A stretch of DNA of 64,000 nt from Mycolicibacterium monacense (GTDB lineage Bacteria > Actinomycetota > Actinomycetes > Mycobacteriales > Mycobacteriaceae), in NCBI RefSeq assembly GCF_010731575.1, contig NZ_AP022617.1, forward strand, positions 5,394,001 through 5,458,000. Reading direction: 5' to 3'. Under the pieces are notes generated by a model. That model did not search any database, was not told the DNA's origin, and worked only from the letters and a program-made list of their open reading frames with translations. Within the stretch, counting starts at the first letter, position 1. Each line of letters starts with the position of its first letter. This document shows positions 33,314-42,206 of this stretch, piece after piece. The position numbers were made by a program, and so were the translations under genes.

Positions 33314-35164
33314 GTGGCGCTCTACCGCAAGTACCGACCGGCGACCTTCGCGGAGGTGGTCGGGCAGGAGCATGTCACCGAGCCGCTGTCGACCGCGCTG
33401 TCGGCGGGCCGCATCAACCACGCATATTTGTTCTCCGGCCCACGTGGCTGTGGGAAGACGTCGTCGGCACGCATCCTGGCCCGCTCGCTCAACTGCGAGC
33501 AGGGGCCGACCCCGACGCCCTGTGGAACGTGCGACTCGTGTGTGGCGCTGGCTCCCAACGGCCCGGGCAACATGGACGTCACCGAACTCGACGCGGCGAG
33601 CCACGGCGGTGTCGACGACACTCGTGAACTGCGGGACCGGGCGTTCTACGCGCCCGCGCAGTCGCGCTATCGCATCTTCATCGTCGACGAAGCCCACATG
33701 GTCACCACCGCGGGCTTCAACGCGCTGCTCAAGATCGTCGAGGAGCCGCCGGAGCATCTGATCTTCGTGTTCGCCACCACCGAACCGGAGAAGGTGCTGC
33801 CGACGATCCGGTCGCGCACCCACCACTACCCGTTCCGGCTGTTGGCGCCCAAGACGATGCGCACGCTGCTGGAACGGATCTGCGCCGACGAGGGCGTCAG
33901 CGTCGACGACGCGGTGTACCCGCTGGTGATCCGCGCCGGCGGCGGTTCGCCCCGCGACACGTTGTCGGTGCTCGACCAGCTGCTGGCCGGCGCGGCGGGC
34001 AACCGGGTGGAGTACGGCCGCGCACTGGCGCTGCTGGGGGCCACCGACGTCGCGCTGATCGACGATGCGGTCGACGCGCTGGCCGCCGGGGATGCCGCCG
34101 CGCTGTTCGGCGCGGTCGAATCGGTGATCGACGCCGGACACGATCCGCGACGGTTCGCGGTCGACCTGCTCGAGAGGTTCCGCGATCTGATCGTGCTGCA
34201 GGCGGTGCCGGACGCCGCCGCGCGCGGTGTGGTCGACGCGCCCGGTGACGTGCTGGAGCGGATGCGGGATCAGGCCGCCCGGCTGGGGTCCGCGACACTG
34301 ACCCGCTATGCCGAGGTCGTCCACGCCGGGCTGGGGGAGATGCGCGGGGCCACCGCACCGCGACTGCTGCTCGAGGTGGTGTGCGCCCGGCTGTTGCTGC
34401 CGTCGGCCAGCGACACGGAATCGGCTCTGCTGCAACGCGTCGAGCGCATCGAGACCCGCCTCGAGATGTCGATACCCGCGTCCGACATGCCCGCGGCCGC
34501 TCGCCCCGTCGAACCGGCGAAGACGTTCACCCGCAGGAGTCAGGTGGCCGATGCGCCGGCCCCGGCCCCTGCTCCCGTTGAGATCCGTCCGGAACCGCCC
34601 GCGCCACCCGTGGCGCCACCGCCTGCGCCTGCGCCGCCGCCCTCTCCGCCCCCGGGGCGCCCACCCGCCGAACCGGTGGTCGAAGCGCCCGCGGCGGCAC
34701 CGCCGCCGGCCGCCGGTGCGCCCAATGCGGCTGCGGTGCGCAGCATGTGGACGACGGTGCGGGAGAAGGTCCGGCAGCGCAGCCGCACGATCGATGTGAT
34801 GCTGGCCGGTGCGATCGTCCGCACGGTCGAGGGTGACACACTGGTGTTGAGCCACGAATCGGCACCGCTGGCGAAACGGCTTGTCGAGCAACGGAACTCC
34901 GACGTGATCCGCGAAGCGCTCAAGGATGCGCTCGGTGTGGACTGGAAGATCCGATGCGAGGCGGGCGGTGGTCCCGCGCCGGCTGTGGTCGCCGAGCCGG
35001 CACGTCCCGCCCCCGTCGCCGATCCGCCGCCCCCGGAGGACGACGAGGAGAGCATGCTGGCCGAAGCGGTGCGCGAGGAGGCAGGGCCCCGTCGTGACCC
35101 CGAGGAAGCCGCGCTCGAACTACTGCAGAACGAACTCGGCGCTCGCCGGATCGACGGGAGCTAG
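33314..35164 (+). CDS. dnaX: DNA polymerase III subunit gamma/tau
   Basis: 616-aa clamp-loader subunit. It has Walker A GPRGCGKTS, a zinc module with CEQGPTPTPCGTCDSC, Walker B-like FIVDEAHMV and sensor motifs, within residues about 1-380. A Pro/Ala-rich linker (about 410-475) precedes the tau-specific domain, which binds the polymerase. The GTG start is at MALYRKYRPATF, the family N-terminus. It is needed for replication. No programmed-frameshift heptamer was identified by eye, so production of a separate gamma form is not supported. Confidence 0.95.
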   Translation: MALYRKYRPATFAEVVGQEHVTEPLSTALSAGRINHAYLFSGPRGCGKTSSARILARSLNCEQGPTPTPCGTCDSCVALAPNGPGNMDVTELDAASHGGVDDTRELRDRAFYAPAQSRYRIFIVDEAHMVTTAGFNALLKIVEEPPEHLIFVFATTEPEKVLPTIRSRTHHYPFRLLAPKTMRTLLERICADEGVSVDDAVYPLVIRAGGGSPRDTLSVLDQLLAGAAGNRVEYGRALALLGATDVALIDDAVDALAAGDAAALFGAVESVIDAGHDPRRFAVDLLERFRDLIVLQAVPDAAARGVVDAPGDVLERMRDQAARLGSATLTRYAEVVHAGLGEMRGATAPRLLLEVVCARLLLPSASDTESALLQRVERIETRLEMSIPASDMPAAARPVEPAKTFTRRSQVADAPAPAPAPVEIRPEPPAPPVAPPPAPAPPPSPPPGRPPAEPVVEAPAAAPPPAAGAPNAAAVRSMWTTVREKVRQRSRTIDVMLAGAIVRTVEGDTLVLSHESAPLAKRLVEQRNSDVIREALKDALGVDWKIRCEAGGGPAPAVVAEPARPAPVADPPPPEDDEESMLAEAVREEAGPRRDPEEAALELLQNELGARRIDGS

Positions 35165-35171
35165 CGAGCAG

Positions 35172-36467
35172 CTACGCCGACCACCACGGCCGCAGCGGCA
35201 GCCCGCCGTCATTGCCGCGCTCGTCCAGCTTGACCGCCAGAACCTGGTGCAGCTGAACGATGTTCGTCTCGAAGCCGAGCCGTGACCCCGCCATGTAGAG
35301 ACCCCACACCTTCGCGGTGCCCAGCCCCACCTCGGCGACCGCCTCGTCCCAGTGCTCGACGAGGTTGCGGCACCAGTCGCGCAGCGTCATCGCATAGTGG
35401 TGGCGCAGATTCTCCTCGTGCACCACCTCGAGGCCGACGTTCTGCGCCTCGGTGATGATGCGGCCCGAGCCGGTGAGCTCCCCGTCGGGGAACACGTAAC
35501 GGTCGATGAAGCCACCGGCGGTCGGCGCGGAATGGTTGTCCGGCCGGGTGATGCAGTGGTTGAGGAGCAGCCCGCCGTTGCGCAACTTCGACTGCAGGAA
35601 CCGGAAATACGACGGATAGTTGTGCACACCGATGTGCTCGGTCAGCCCGATCGACGACACCGCGTCGAACCCGATCTCGCGCACGTCGCGGTAGTCGCTG
35701 TGCCGGATCTCCGCGAGCTCGGTCAGCCCCTCGTCGGCGATCGCCTTCTGACCCCACAGCGCCTGTTCCTTCGACAGTGTGACGCCGACGGTCTTCACCC
35801 CGTGTCGGGCCGCGTACCGCACCATGCCACCCCAGCCGCACCCGAGGTCGAGCAGGCGGGCACCGGGCTGCAGGCGCAGCTTCTCGAACACCAACCGGTA
35901 CTTGTTCTCCTGCGCCTCCTCCAGCGTCGCGTCCGGCTGCGGATAGCACGCGCACGTGTAGGTCATCGACGGTCCGAGCACCCACTCGTAGAACGTGTTC
36001 GACACGTCGTAGTGGTGGTGGATCACCTCGGCGTCACGAGCCTTGCTGTGCCGCAACCCCTCGGCGATCCGGCGCCACCGCGGCAGCGCCTCCTGCGGCG
36101 GCGGGGCGATCGGCTTGAAATGCTCCAAACCGATGGAGCGCACGACGTTGCGCAGCACCTTCGCCGGCGGCAACTTGAAGTTCATCTTCTCGGTCAGCGC
36201 GCGCAGCAACTCGTACGGATCCCCAGGATGGACGCCCGTGAGCTCCAGGTCGCCGGAGACGTACGCGCGAGCCAGGCCCAGATCACCCGGCGCGGTGGCC
36301 AGATACGTGGTGCCGCGCGGCGTCTTGAGGTGCAGGCCGAGCTCGGCGTCCGCCGGCCCCGCCGTACTGCCGTCGTACGCACTGAACTTCAACGGTTCCT
36401 GACCCGCGACGAAGAGCTCGAGGATCTCCGCCAGCGTCAGCTTCTGGTCCGGTACGCGTTTCGTCAT
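35172..36467 (-). CDS. Cyclopropane-fatty-acid-synthase-like SAM methyltransferase
   Basis: 431-aa SAM-dependent methyltransferase of the CFA family (Rv3720 type). The SAM site is LLDLGCGWGGM. Family motifs are HHHYDVSNTFYEWVLGPSMT and ACYPQPD, plus DAVSSIGLTEHIG. ATG 36467 is preferred since GGAGG lies 6 nt upstream; ATG 36500, which overlaps the upstream stop (ATGA), would add 11 aa. It is paired with the FAD oxidoreductase upstream. The related pair TmsB/TmsA (BfaB/BfaA) makes 10-methyl fatty acids by methylenation followed by reduction. Here a similar two-step modification of fatty acyl chains is inferred. Confidence 0.87.
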   Translation of the reverse strand: MTKRVPDQKLTLAEILELFVAGQEPLKFSAYDGSTAGPADAELGLHLKTPRGTTYLATAPGDLGLARAYVSGDLELTGVHPGDPYELLRALTEKMNFKLPPAKVLRNVVRSIGLEHFKPIAPPPQEALPRWRRIAEGLRHSKARDAEVIHHHYDVSNTFYEWVLGPSMTYTCACYPQPDATLEEAQENKYRLVFEKLRLQPGARLLDLGCGWGGMVRYAARHGVKTVGVTLSKEQALWGQKAIADEGLTELAEIRHSDYRDVREIGFDAVSSIGLTEHIGVHNYPSYFRFLQSKLRNGGLLLNHCITRPDNHSAPTAGGFIDRYVFPDGELTGSGRIITEAQNVGLEVVHEENLRHHYAMTLRDWCRNLVEHWDEAVAEVGLGTAKVWGLYMAGSRLGFETNIVQLHQVLAVKLDERGNDGGLPLRPWWSA

Positions 36468-36496
36468 AGCTGCCTCCACAATGCTCGCGCCATCAC

Positions 36497-37876
36497 TCAT
36501 CGTCTCTGCACCGCCTTGGCATACAGATTGAGCAGACGTGAATCAGGGTCGTATGCCTTCTTGACCGTCTTGTATGTCTCGCCGCCGTAGAGTTCGTCGA
36601 ACTCCTCCCGGGGGTAGTACGCATCTGAATACAGCGATTTGTGCCCGTCGAGTTCGCTGACCTTGCGTTCGATGAGCCGGTTGGTGAAACCCTCGTCGGG
36701 GCCGACCGGCACCGACGACCAGAAGCCCACGTTGACGTACGTGTGGCTCGGGCGGATCGGGTACAGCGGCCAGCTGCTCTCGTCCCGTAACCGCAACGGG
36801 CACAACCAGATCGGTTCGATCGGCACGTTCTCCAGGAACCATGCCAGGAATTCGGCGGTGCGGCAGATCGGCACCTCGACGTCCTGGACGACCCGCTCCC
36901 GGGGCGGACGGCCGTTGCGGATCTCGATCCGATCGGCGATGTCGAACCGCTGGTCGTAGCCGATCAGCTTCCAGTAGAAGCTGCTGCGGCGGTAGCGGTG
37001 CGGCCAGAACCGCCGGATCTTCGGGTTCTGCGCGCCGAATGCCCGTGAGCACCAGAACCAGTCGGTGTCCCAGCGCCACAGGTAGTCGTGGATGGTCAAC
37101 CGGTCGTGCTTCTCACCGGCGGAGTGCTGGATCGAGCGGTAGTAGATCTGCCGGCCGGTGTAGTCGCTGACCGGACCGGGCGTCGCGGTCCGCACCCCGA
37201 CGCACAGGTAGCTCTCCTCCGCGCTGAACACCACGCCATCGAGGTAGTCGACGGGTTCGCCGTCGAGACCGCCGGTCTCCACGATGCGGTCCATCGCATC
37301 GACCAACTCGGTCAGCGAGTGGAAACGCAGATGCCGCAGTGCGACGAACGGTTTGACCGGTTCGAGTTCGATTTTCAACCGCACCGAGTACCCGAGCGTG
37401 CCGTAGGAGTTCGGGAAGGCGTGAAAGAGGTCGGGATGGCGGTCGCGGCTCGCGGTGAGGACCTCCCCGGAACCGGTCAGGATGTCCATCTCCAGCACCG
37501 ACTCGTGCGGCAGGCCGTTGCGGAACGACGTGGACTCGATACCGAGCCCCGTCACCGCACCGCCGAGGGTGATGGTCTTGAGCTGCGGTACCACCAGCGG
37601 CGCCAGACCGTACGGCAGCGTCGCCGCGACGAGGGTCTCGTAGGTGCACATGCCCGCGACGTCGGCGGTACGCGCATCGGGGTCGACGGCGATCACGCCG
37701 GTCAGTCCGGACACGTCGAGACCCTTGACGGTGCTCTTGGCGCGGGCACGGAACAGGTTGGAGGTTGGTTTGGCGAGGCGCACTGCGGCCGTCTGCGGAA
37801 TCGCCCGGTAGCTGGCGAGTAGCCGCTCCACGCCTTCGGCGTGAGCAGCCCGTGCGTCGGTTGGGGCAACAGACAC
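36497..37876 (-). CDS. FAD-linked oxidoreductase (BfaA/TmsA-like)
   Basis: 459-aa FAD-linked oxidase (FAD_binding_4 fold) of the Rv3719 type. It has an N-terminal PP-loop-type segment TSNLFRARA, GMCTYETLVAATLPYGLAPLVVPQLKT and the TLGGAVTGLGIES FAD-binding core. The C-terminal part ends DSRLLNLYAKAVQRR. The start is GTG 37876. Its stop overlaps the methyltransferase gene start region, so they form an operon. In the pair that makes tuberculostearic acid, a related flavoprotein reduces the methylene intermediate; a similar role is inferred here but the fatty acid is not known. Confidence 0.86.
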   Translation of the reverse strand: MSVAPTDARAAHAEGVERLLASYRAIPQTAAVRLAKPTSNLFRARAKSTVKGLDVSGLTGVIAVDPDARTADVAGMCTYETLVAATLPYGLAPLVVPQLKTITLGGAVTGLGIESTSFRNGLPHESVLEMDILTGSGEVLTASRDRHPDLFHAFPNSYGTLGYSVRLKIELEPVKPFVALRHLRFHSLTELVDAMDRIVETGGLDGEPVDYLDGVVFSAEESYLCVGVRTATPGPVSDYTGRQIYYRSIQHSAGEKHDRLTIHDYLWRWDTDWFWCSRAFGAQNPKIRRFWPHRYRRSSFYWKLIGYDQRFDIADRIEIRNGRPPRERVVQDVEVPICRTAEFLAWFLENVPIEPIWLCPLRLRDESSWPLYPIRPSHTYVNVGFWSSVPVGPDEGFTNRLIERKVSELDGHKSLYSDAYYPREEFDELYGGETYKTVKKAYDPDSRLLNLYAKAVQRR

Positions 37877-37939
37877 GGATATACGCTAGTCCGCGGCCGC
37901 AGCCGATGCGACCGCACCGCCACGAAGGAGTGTCACATC

Positions 37940-38383
37940 ATGGGACAGGTCAGCGCGTCGAGCACCGTCATGATCAACGCCGAACCGGCGGCAGTCCTGG
38001 CCGCTGTCGCCGACTACCAGACCGTCCGGCCCAAGATCCTCTCCGAGCACTACCGCGACTACCGGGTGATCGAGGGCGGGCAGGGTGCGGGGACCGTCGC
38101 CACCTGGAAGCTGCAGGCCACCAAATCGCGCGTCCGGGACGTCAAGGCCACCGTCGACGTGGCCGGCCACACCGTGATCGAGAAGGACGCCAACTCCACG
38201 CTGGTCACCAACTACACCGTCGCTCCGGCGGGGCCGGGCTCCTCGGTGACGGTCAAGACGTCGTGGACCGGCGCCGGCGGCGTCAAGGGCTTCTTCGAGA
38301 AGACCTTCGCGCCGCTGGGACTGAAGAAGATCCAGGCGCAGGTCCTCGAGAACCTCAAGCGTGAGGTCGAGAAGGGCGCCTGA
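37940..38383 (+). CDS. SRPBCC-family (START-like) protein
   Basis: 147-aa polyketide-cyclase/START-like fold protein of the Rv3718c type. Begins MGQVSASSTVMINAEPAAVL with a good Shine-Dalgarno GAAGGAG, then the SRPBCC pattern DYQTVRPKILSEHYRDYRVIE and a C-terminal long helix LGLKKIQAQVLENLKREVEK. The fold binds lipids or other hydrophobic ligands in a deep cavity. Divergent from the FAD oxidoreductase gene. Ligand is unknown. Confidence 0.86.
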   Translation: MGQVSASSTVMINAEPAAVLAAVADYQTVRPKILSEHYRDYRVIEGGQGAGTVATWKLQATKSRVRDVKATVDVAGHTVIEKDANSTLVTNYTVAPAGPGSSVTVKTSWTGAGGVKGFFEKTFAPLGLKKIQAQVLENLKREVEKGA

Positions 38384-38391
38384 CCCGCCGT

Positions 38392-39147
38392 TCAGGACAG
38401 CGCCAGGAACGCGGCGATACCGCGGACGACCGCGTCGGCGTAGCGCTGTCTGCCCTCGGCGGTCTTCATCACCGCCGAATCGGCCGGGTTCTTCATATTG
38501 CCCAGCTCCACCAGGATCGACGGGTACTGCGCGAGGTTGAGCCCGGCGATGTCGCTGCGCGGGTTCAGGCCACCCGAACCGATGTAGGTCGACGGGACGA
38601 ATCCGGATCCGGACAGCTGATCGCGCATGACCTGCGCGAACTGTACGGCCGGCCCGGCCTGCGCCTCGTTGAGCGGGGGCGACGAATACAGCACGTGGAA
38701 GCCGCGTCCGGTCGGCGGACCGCCGTCGGCGTGGACGGACACGATCGCGTTGGGCCGCACGGAGTTGGCCAGGGCGGCGCGCTCGTCGACGCACGGGCCG
38801 AGCGCGTTGTCGTTGCCCCGCGACATCGCGGTGCGCACGCCGAGCGCGGTCAGCGCCTGGCGGATGCGCAGCGTGGTGTCCCAGGCGAACGTGTGCTCCG
38901 GATAGCCGTCCTCGGTCGACGTGCCGCTGGCCTGACAGTCCTTCGTGCCGCCGCGGCCGGTGGGCACCTGCCTGCTGATCGAGGCGTCGTTGGCGCCGTT
39001 GTGGCCGGGGTCGAGGAACACGATCTTCCCGGCGATGTTCGCGGGCGCGGCGGATGCGGGAGCGGCGAACGTCGTCGTGGCAAATGTGGAGGCGGCGACG
39101 AGCAGGCTGGTGGCGATCGCGGCTCCGACACGCAGGCTGGCAGGCAC
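38392..39147 (-). CDS. ami1: N-acetylmuramoyl-L-alanine amidase (Ami1/Rv3717 type)
   Basis: 251-aa zinc-dependent peptidoglycan amidase of the Amidase_3 family. A signal peptide (about 1-33) ends in ASAAPA. Zinc ligands are His in LDPGHNG, Glu in YPEHTF and His in VSVHADGG, with the catalytic Glu in VELGNMKN. It removes peptides from glycan strands during cell separation. Start GTG 39147 or GTG 39156 is uncertain; longer upstream frames are antisense to ybaB and rejected. Convergent with the SRPBCC gene, divergent from ybaB. Confidence 0.9.
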   Translation of the reverse strand: MPASLRVGAAIATSLLVAASTFATTTFAAPASAAPANIAGKIVFLDPGHNGANDASISRQVPTGRGGTKDCQASGTSTEDGYPEHTFAWDTTLRIRQALTALGVRTAMSRGNDNALGPCVDERAALANSVRPNAIVSVHADGGPPTGRGFHVLYSSPPLNEAQAGPAVQFAQVMRDQLSGSGFVPSTYIGSGGLNPRSDIAGLNLAQYPSILVELGNMKNPADSAVMKTAEGRQRYADAVVRGIAAFLALS

Positions 39148-39258
39148 GGGCGCCACCGTAGCCCGCGTGCCGACTAGGCTTAAAGCCCGAAGCGCCGGAT
39201 ACGGGCGAGAGAAACCAAGTCGAGACCAACGCGACATCAACACGCAAGGGGACCAGGC

Positions 39259-39591
39259 ATGCAACCCGGTGGCCAGCCCGATATGTCGGCACTGCTCGCG
39301 CAGGCCCAGCAGATGCAGCAGCAACTCATGGAGGCGCAGGAGTCCCTGGCCAATTCCGAGGTGCACGGTCAGGCCGGCGGCGGTCTGGTGCAGGTCACGA
39401 TGAAGGGCAGCGGTGAGGTCACGTCGGTGGCCATCGACCCCAAGGTCGTCGACCCCGACGACGTCGAGACGCTGCAGGACCTCGTCGTCGGTGCGATCGC
39501 CGACGCCGCCAAGCAGGTCACCATCCTGGCCCACGACCGGCTCGGGCCGCTCGCGGGCGGTATGGGCGGCCTGGGGATCCCGGGCCTCTGA
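39259..39591 (+). CDS. YbaB/EbfC nucleoid-associated protein
   Basis: 110-aa DNA-binding protein of the YbaB family, usually encoded before recR. A Gln-rich helix [20 protein letters not shown] opens it, then the beta-strand region [18 protein letters not shown] and helix [18 protein letters not shown] Gly-rich tail ends it. Shine-Dalgarno AAGGGGA fixes the ATG. It is followed by recR after one base, so they form an operon. Confidence 0.92.
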   Translation: MQPGGQPDMSALLAQAQQMQQQLMEAQESLANSEVHGQAGGGLVQVTMKGSGEVTSVAIDPKVVDPDDVETLQDLVVGAIADAAKQVTILAHDRLGPLAGGMGGLGIPGL

Positions 39592-39592
39592 C

Positions 39593-40204
39593 TTGTTCGA
39601 GGGGCCCGTCCAGGATCTGATCGACGAACTCGGCAAGCTGCCGGGGATCGGCCCGAAGAGCGCTCAGCGCATCGCTTTTCACCTGTTGAGCGTCGAGCCG
39701 CCCGACATCGACCGGTTGACGGCGGTGCTCAACCGGATCCGCGACGGCGTGAAGTTCTGCGAGGTGTGCGGCAACGTCTCCGACGCCGACCGCTGCCGCA
39801 TCTGCTCCGATCCGCGCCGCGACGCGTCGCTGGTGTGCGTGGTCGAGGAACCCAAGGATGTGCAGGCCGTCGAGCGCACGCGTGAGTTCCGCGGCCGCTA
39901 CCACGTGCTGGGCGGGGCCCTCGACCCGTTGAGTGGGGTGGGGCCGGATCAACTGCGCATCCGCGAGCTGTTGAACCGGATCGGCGAGCGGGTCGACGGC
40001 GTCGACGTGGCCGAGGTCATCATCGCCACCGACCCGAACACCGAGGGGGAGGCGACGGCCACGTATCTGGTGCGGATGCTGCGCGACATCCCCGGGTTGA
40101 CCGTCACGCGGATCGCCTCGGGGCTGCCGATGGGCGGCGATCTCGAATTCGCCGACGAGCTCACGCTGGGCCGCGCGCTGGCCGGCCGCCGCGCGATGGC
40201 CTAG
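39593..40204 (+). CDS. recR: Recombination protein RecR
   Basis: 203-aa recombination mediator. It has an HhH motif in [20 protein letters not shown], a zinc finger [16 protein letters not shown] and a Toprim domain starting [12 protein letters not shown]. RecR acts with RecF/RecO to load RecA at gaps. The start is TTG 39593, which gives the exact 203-residue family length with [10 protein letters not shown]; no ATG/GTG is in frame. It begins one base after the ybaB stop. Its stop overlaps the convergent gatD end by 4 bp. Confidence 0.94.
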   Translation: MFEGPVQDLIDELGKLPGIGPKSAQRIAFHLLSVEPPDIDRLTAVLNRIRDGVKFCEVCGNVSDADRCRICSDPRRDASLVCVVEEPKDVQAVERTREFRGRYHVLGGALDPLSGVGPDQLRIRELLNRIGERVDGVDVAEVIIATDPNTEGEATATYLVRMLRDIPGLTVTRIASGLPMGGDLEFADELTLGRALAGRRAMA

Positions 40205-40917
40205 GCGCGGCGCGGGGCCGCCAGGCGTTCGCGCCGCAGCTGCGCCACCTCGTCGAGGTCCAGTGGCGGCAGGTCGCCGACGACCTTGCTGAGCAGATGA
40301 TCGGCCAACTCCGGATTGCGGGCCAGGCACGGGCCGTGCAGGTACGTCGCGACGACGCTGCCCTGTACCGCTCCGTCGAACCCGTCCCCGTCCCGGTTGC
40401 CCGCACCCTTCTCGACCCGGGCCAGCGGAGCGGCCTCCGGGCCCAGAACAGTTCCGCCCCTGTGGTTTTCGAAGCCGGTCAATTTCTCGGACAGGCCGGC
40501 GACCAGCGGCTGGGACACCACTTCACCGATCGTGCGGACCGGCTGCGGTGAGGTCGTGACATCGAGCATCCCGACGCCGTCGACGCGTTCCCCCGAGGAC
40601 GTCTCATACCAGTGGCCGAGCACCTGGATGGCCGCGCAGATGGCCAGCACCGGGGCCCCGCGCGAGGCGGCCTGCTGCAGACCCGGATAGCGCTGCAGGT
40701 GTTTGGTCGCCAGCCGCTGCGCGTAGTCCTCGGCACCGCCGAGGGTGTAGAGGTCGAGTTCGGCGGGCACCGGGTCCGCGAGCGTGATCTCGACGACCTC
40801 GGCGTCGATACCGCGCAACCGCAACCGCTGCCGCAACACCACCGAGTTGCCGCCGTCGCCGTAGGTGCCCATCACGTCGGGCAGCACCAGCCCGATCCGC
40901 ACGGTCGATTCAGGCAT
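40201..40917 (-). CDS. gatD: Lipid II isoglutaminyl synthase, glutaminase subunit GatD
   Basis: 238-aa CobB/CobQ-like glutamine amidotransferase. The nucleophile is Cys in [11 protein letters not shown] and the catalytic His in [10 protein letters not shown]. With MurT it amidates the second-position D-glutamate of the peptidoglycan stem to D-isoglutamine. Begins 8 nt inside the 3' end of murT, so the subunits are coupled. Its own stop overlaps recR. The fold of CobQ-like cobyric synthases explains older annotation as cobQ2. Confidence 0.92.
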   Translation of the reverse strand: MPESTVRIGLVLPDVMGTYGDGGNSVVLRQRLRLRGIDAEVVEITLADPVPAELDLYTLGGAEDYAQRLATKHLQRYPGLQQAASRGAPVLAICAAIQVLGHWYETSSGERVDGVGMLDVTTSPQPVRTIGEVVSQPLVAGLSEKLTGFENHRGGTVLGPEAAPLARVEKGAGNRDGDGFDGAVQGSVVATYLHGPCLARNPELADHLLSKVVGDLPPLDLDEVAQLRRERLAAPRRA

Positions 40918-42136
40918 GGGGTAACCGCCGGTTGAGTTGCAGGAACGCCGTGTAGTTCGCGATCACCTCGACGTGACCGGGCGGACAGGACTTGATCGCG
41001 GCGAGGGTGTCGTGCACCAGCGTGTGCTCGACGCCCGCGTAGCCGAGCCGCACTGCGAGGTCGGTGCCGCGTTCACCGGCGGCCACGACCCGGACCTGCT
41101 CGAAATGCTCGAACCGGACGTCCCACAGCCACGATAGATCCTCCCCGTCGGGAACCTGTCCGTTGACCGCGATCACCACCCCGGCGCCGTGTTTGTCGAC
41201 CATCGACAGCGCCTCCTGCCAGCCGGCGGGGTTCTTGGCCAGCAGCACCCGCGCGGTGTGGTCGCCGAGGCGCACGGTGCGGTACCGGCCGGCCACCTCG
41301 TCGACCCCGGACACCGCCTCGACGGCGGCCTTGGGATCCGCGCCGAGGGTCACCGCGGCCGCGACGGCCTGTGCGGCGTTGCCGCGGTTGACCGCACCGG
41401 GCAGGGCGAGGGTCATCGGCAGCGACAGCCCGTCCGGTCCGTGCAGGTGGGTGTCGTCGTACCACCACTGCGGCGTCGGCCGCTTGAAATCGATGCCGGT
41501 CGAGTACCAGTCGGCGCCGTCGCGGACGATGACCTCGCCGGAGCGGGGACAGCTCACCGAGTCGTTGGCCCAACTGCCGCCCGCGGCCACCCACACCACC
41601 GAGGGGTGGTCGTAGGCCGCCGACGTCATCAGCACGTCGTCGCAGTTGGCCACCACGACCGCCTTCGGATGCCGGGCCAGACCGGCGCGCAGGGTGCGCT
41701 CGATGTGGTTGATCTCACCGACGCGGTCGAGCTGGTCGCGCGACAGGTTGAGCAGCACGACGACGGACGGGTCGACGGCGTCGGACACGTGCGGCACGTG
41801 CATCTCGTCGACCTCGAGCGCCGCCAGCGTCGCGTCGCGGTCGGCGGCGAGGGCGGCGACCAGGCCGGCGTCCATGTTGGCGCCCTCGGCGTTGGTGGCC
41901 ACCGCGCCGAGGGTGCCCAGCGCCGCCGCGGTCATCCGCGTGGTGGTGGACTTGCCGTTTGTGCCGGTGATGACGACCGTGCGCCTGCCCTTACCGAGCT
42001 GCGCGAGGATCGACCGGTCCAACGTCATCGCGACCAGGCCGCCGATCATCGCGCCCGCACCGCGGCCGGTGACACGCGACGCCCACCGGGCGGCGGCTCC
42101 GGCCGTCAGGGCGGCGCGTCCTCGAGGGGTGACCAT
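40910..42136 (-). CDS. murT: Lipid II isoglutaminyl synthase, ATPase subunit MurT
   Basis: 408-aa Mur-ligase-like protein. It holds the ATP motif TGTNGKSTTTRM (about residues 53-64) and the central Mur-ligase region with VVLLNLSRDQLDR. DUF1727 follows in the C-terminus (KNPAGWQEALSMVDKH). In staphylococcal MurT a four-cysteine zinc ribbon interrupts the central domain; here only NCDD and SCPRSGE remain from that region, so the ribbon looks degenerate. ATG 42136 is taken as start; longer upstream frames overlap the exonuclease gene. Partner of gatD in the same operon. Confidence 0.9.
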   Translation of the reverse strand: MVTPRGRAALTAGAAARWASRVTGRGAGAMIGGLVAMTLDRSILAQLGKGRRTVVITGTNGKSTTTRMTAAALGTLGAVATNAEGANMDAGLVAALAADRDATLAALEVDEMHVPHVSDAVDPSVVVLLNLSRDQLDRVGEINHIERTLRAGLARHPKAVVVANCDDVLMTSAAYDHPSVVWVAAGGSWANDSVSCPRSGEVIVRDGADWYSTGIDFKRPTPQWWYDDTHLHGPDGLSLPMTLALPGAVNRGNAAQAVAAAVTLGADPKAAVEAVSGVDEVAGRYRTVRLGDHTARVLLAKNPAGWQEALSMVDKHGAGVVIAVNGQVPDGEDLSWLWDVRFEHFEQVRVVAAGERGTDLAVRLGYAGVEHTLVHDTLAAIKSCPPGHVEVIANYTAFLQLNRRLPHA

Positions 42137-42206
42137 CCCCGGCAGTTTAGGGGTCCGACACGCACCGCTGCGATCCGAGATTGTCGGAGGGGCATGCCAC
42201 GCTGAG

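Noticed and set aside
34540..34730. Pro/Ala-rich low-complexity DNA inside dnaX
   Set aside because: This is the normal linker of gamma/tau, not a separate DNA repeat.
38392..39636. Amidase frame extended upstream to 39636
   Set aside because: The extra 163 codons are antisense to ybaB. The signal peptide begins at about 39147.
41646..42206. Longer N-terminus for the DnaQ-like exonuclease
   Set aside because: This part is antisense to murT; the exonuclease motif begins shortly after Met at 42207.
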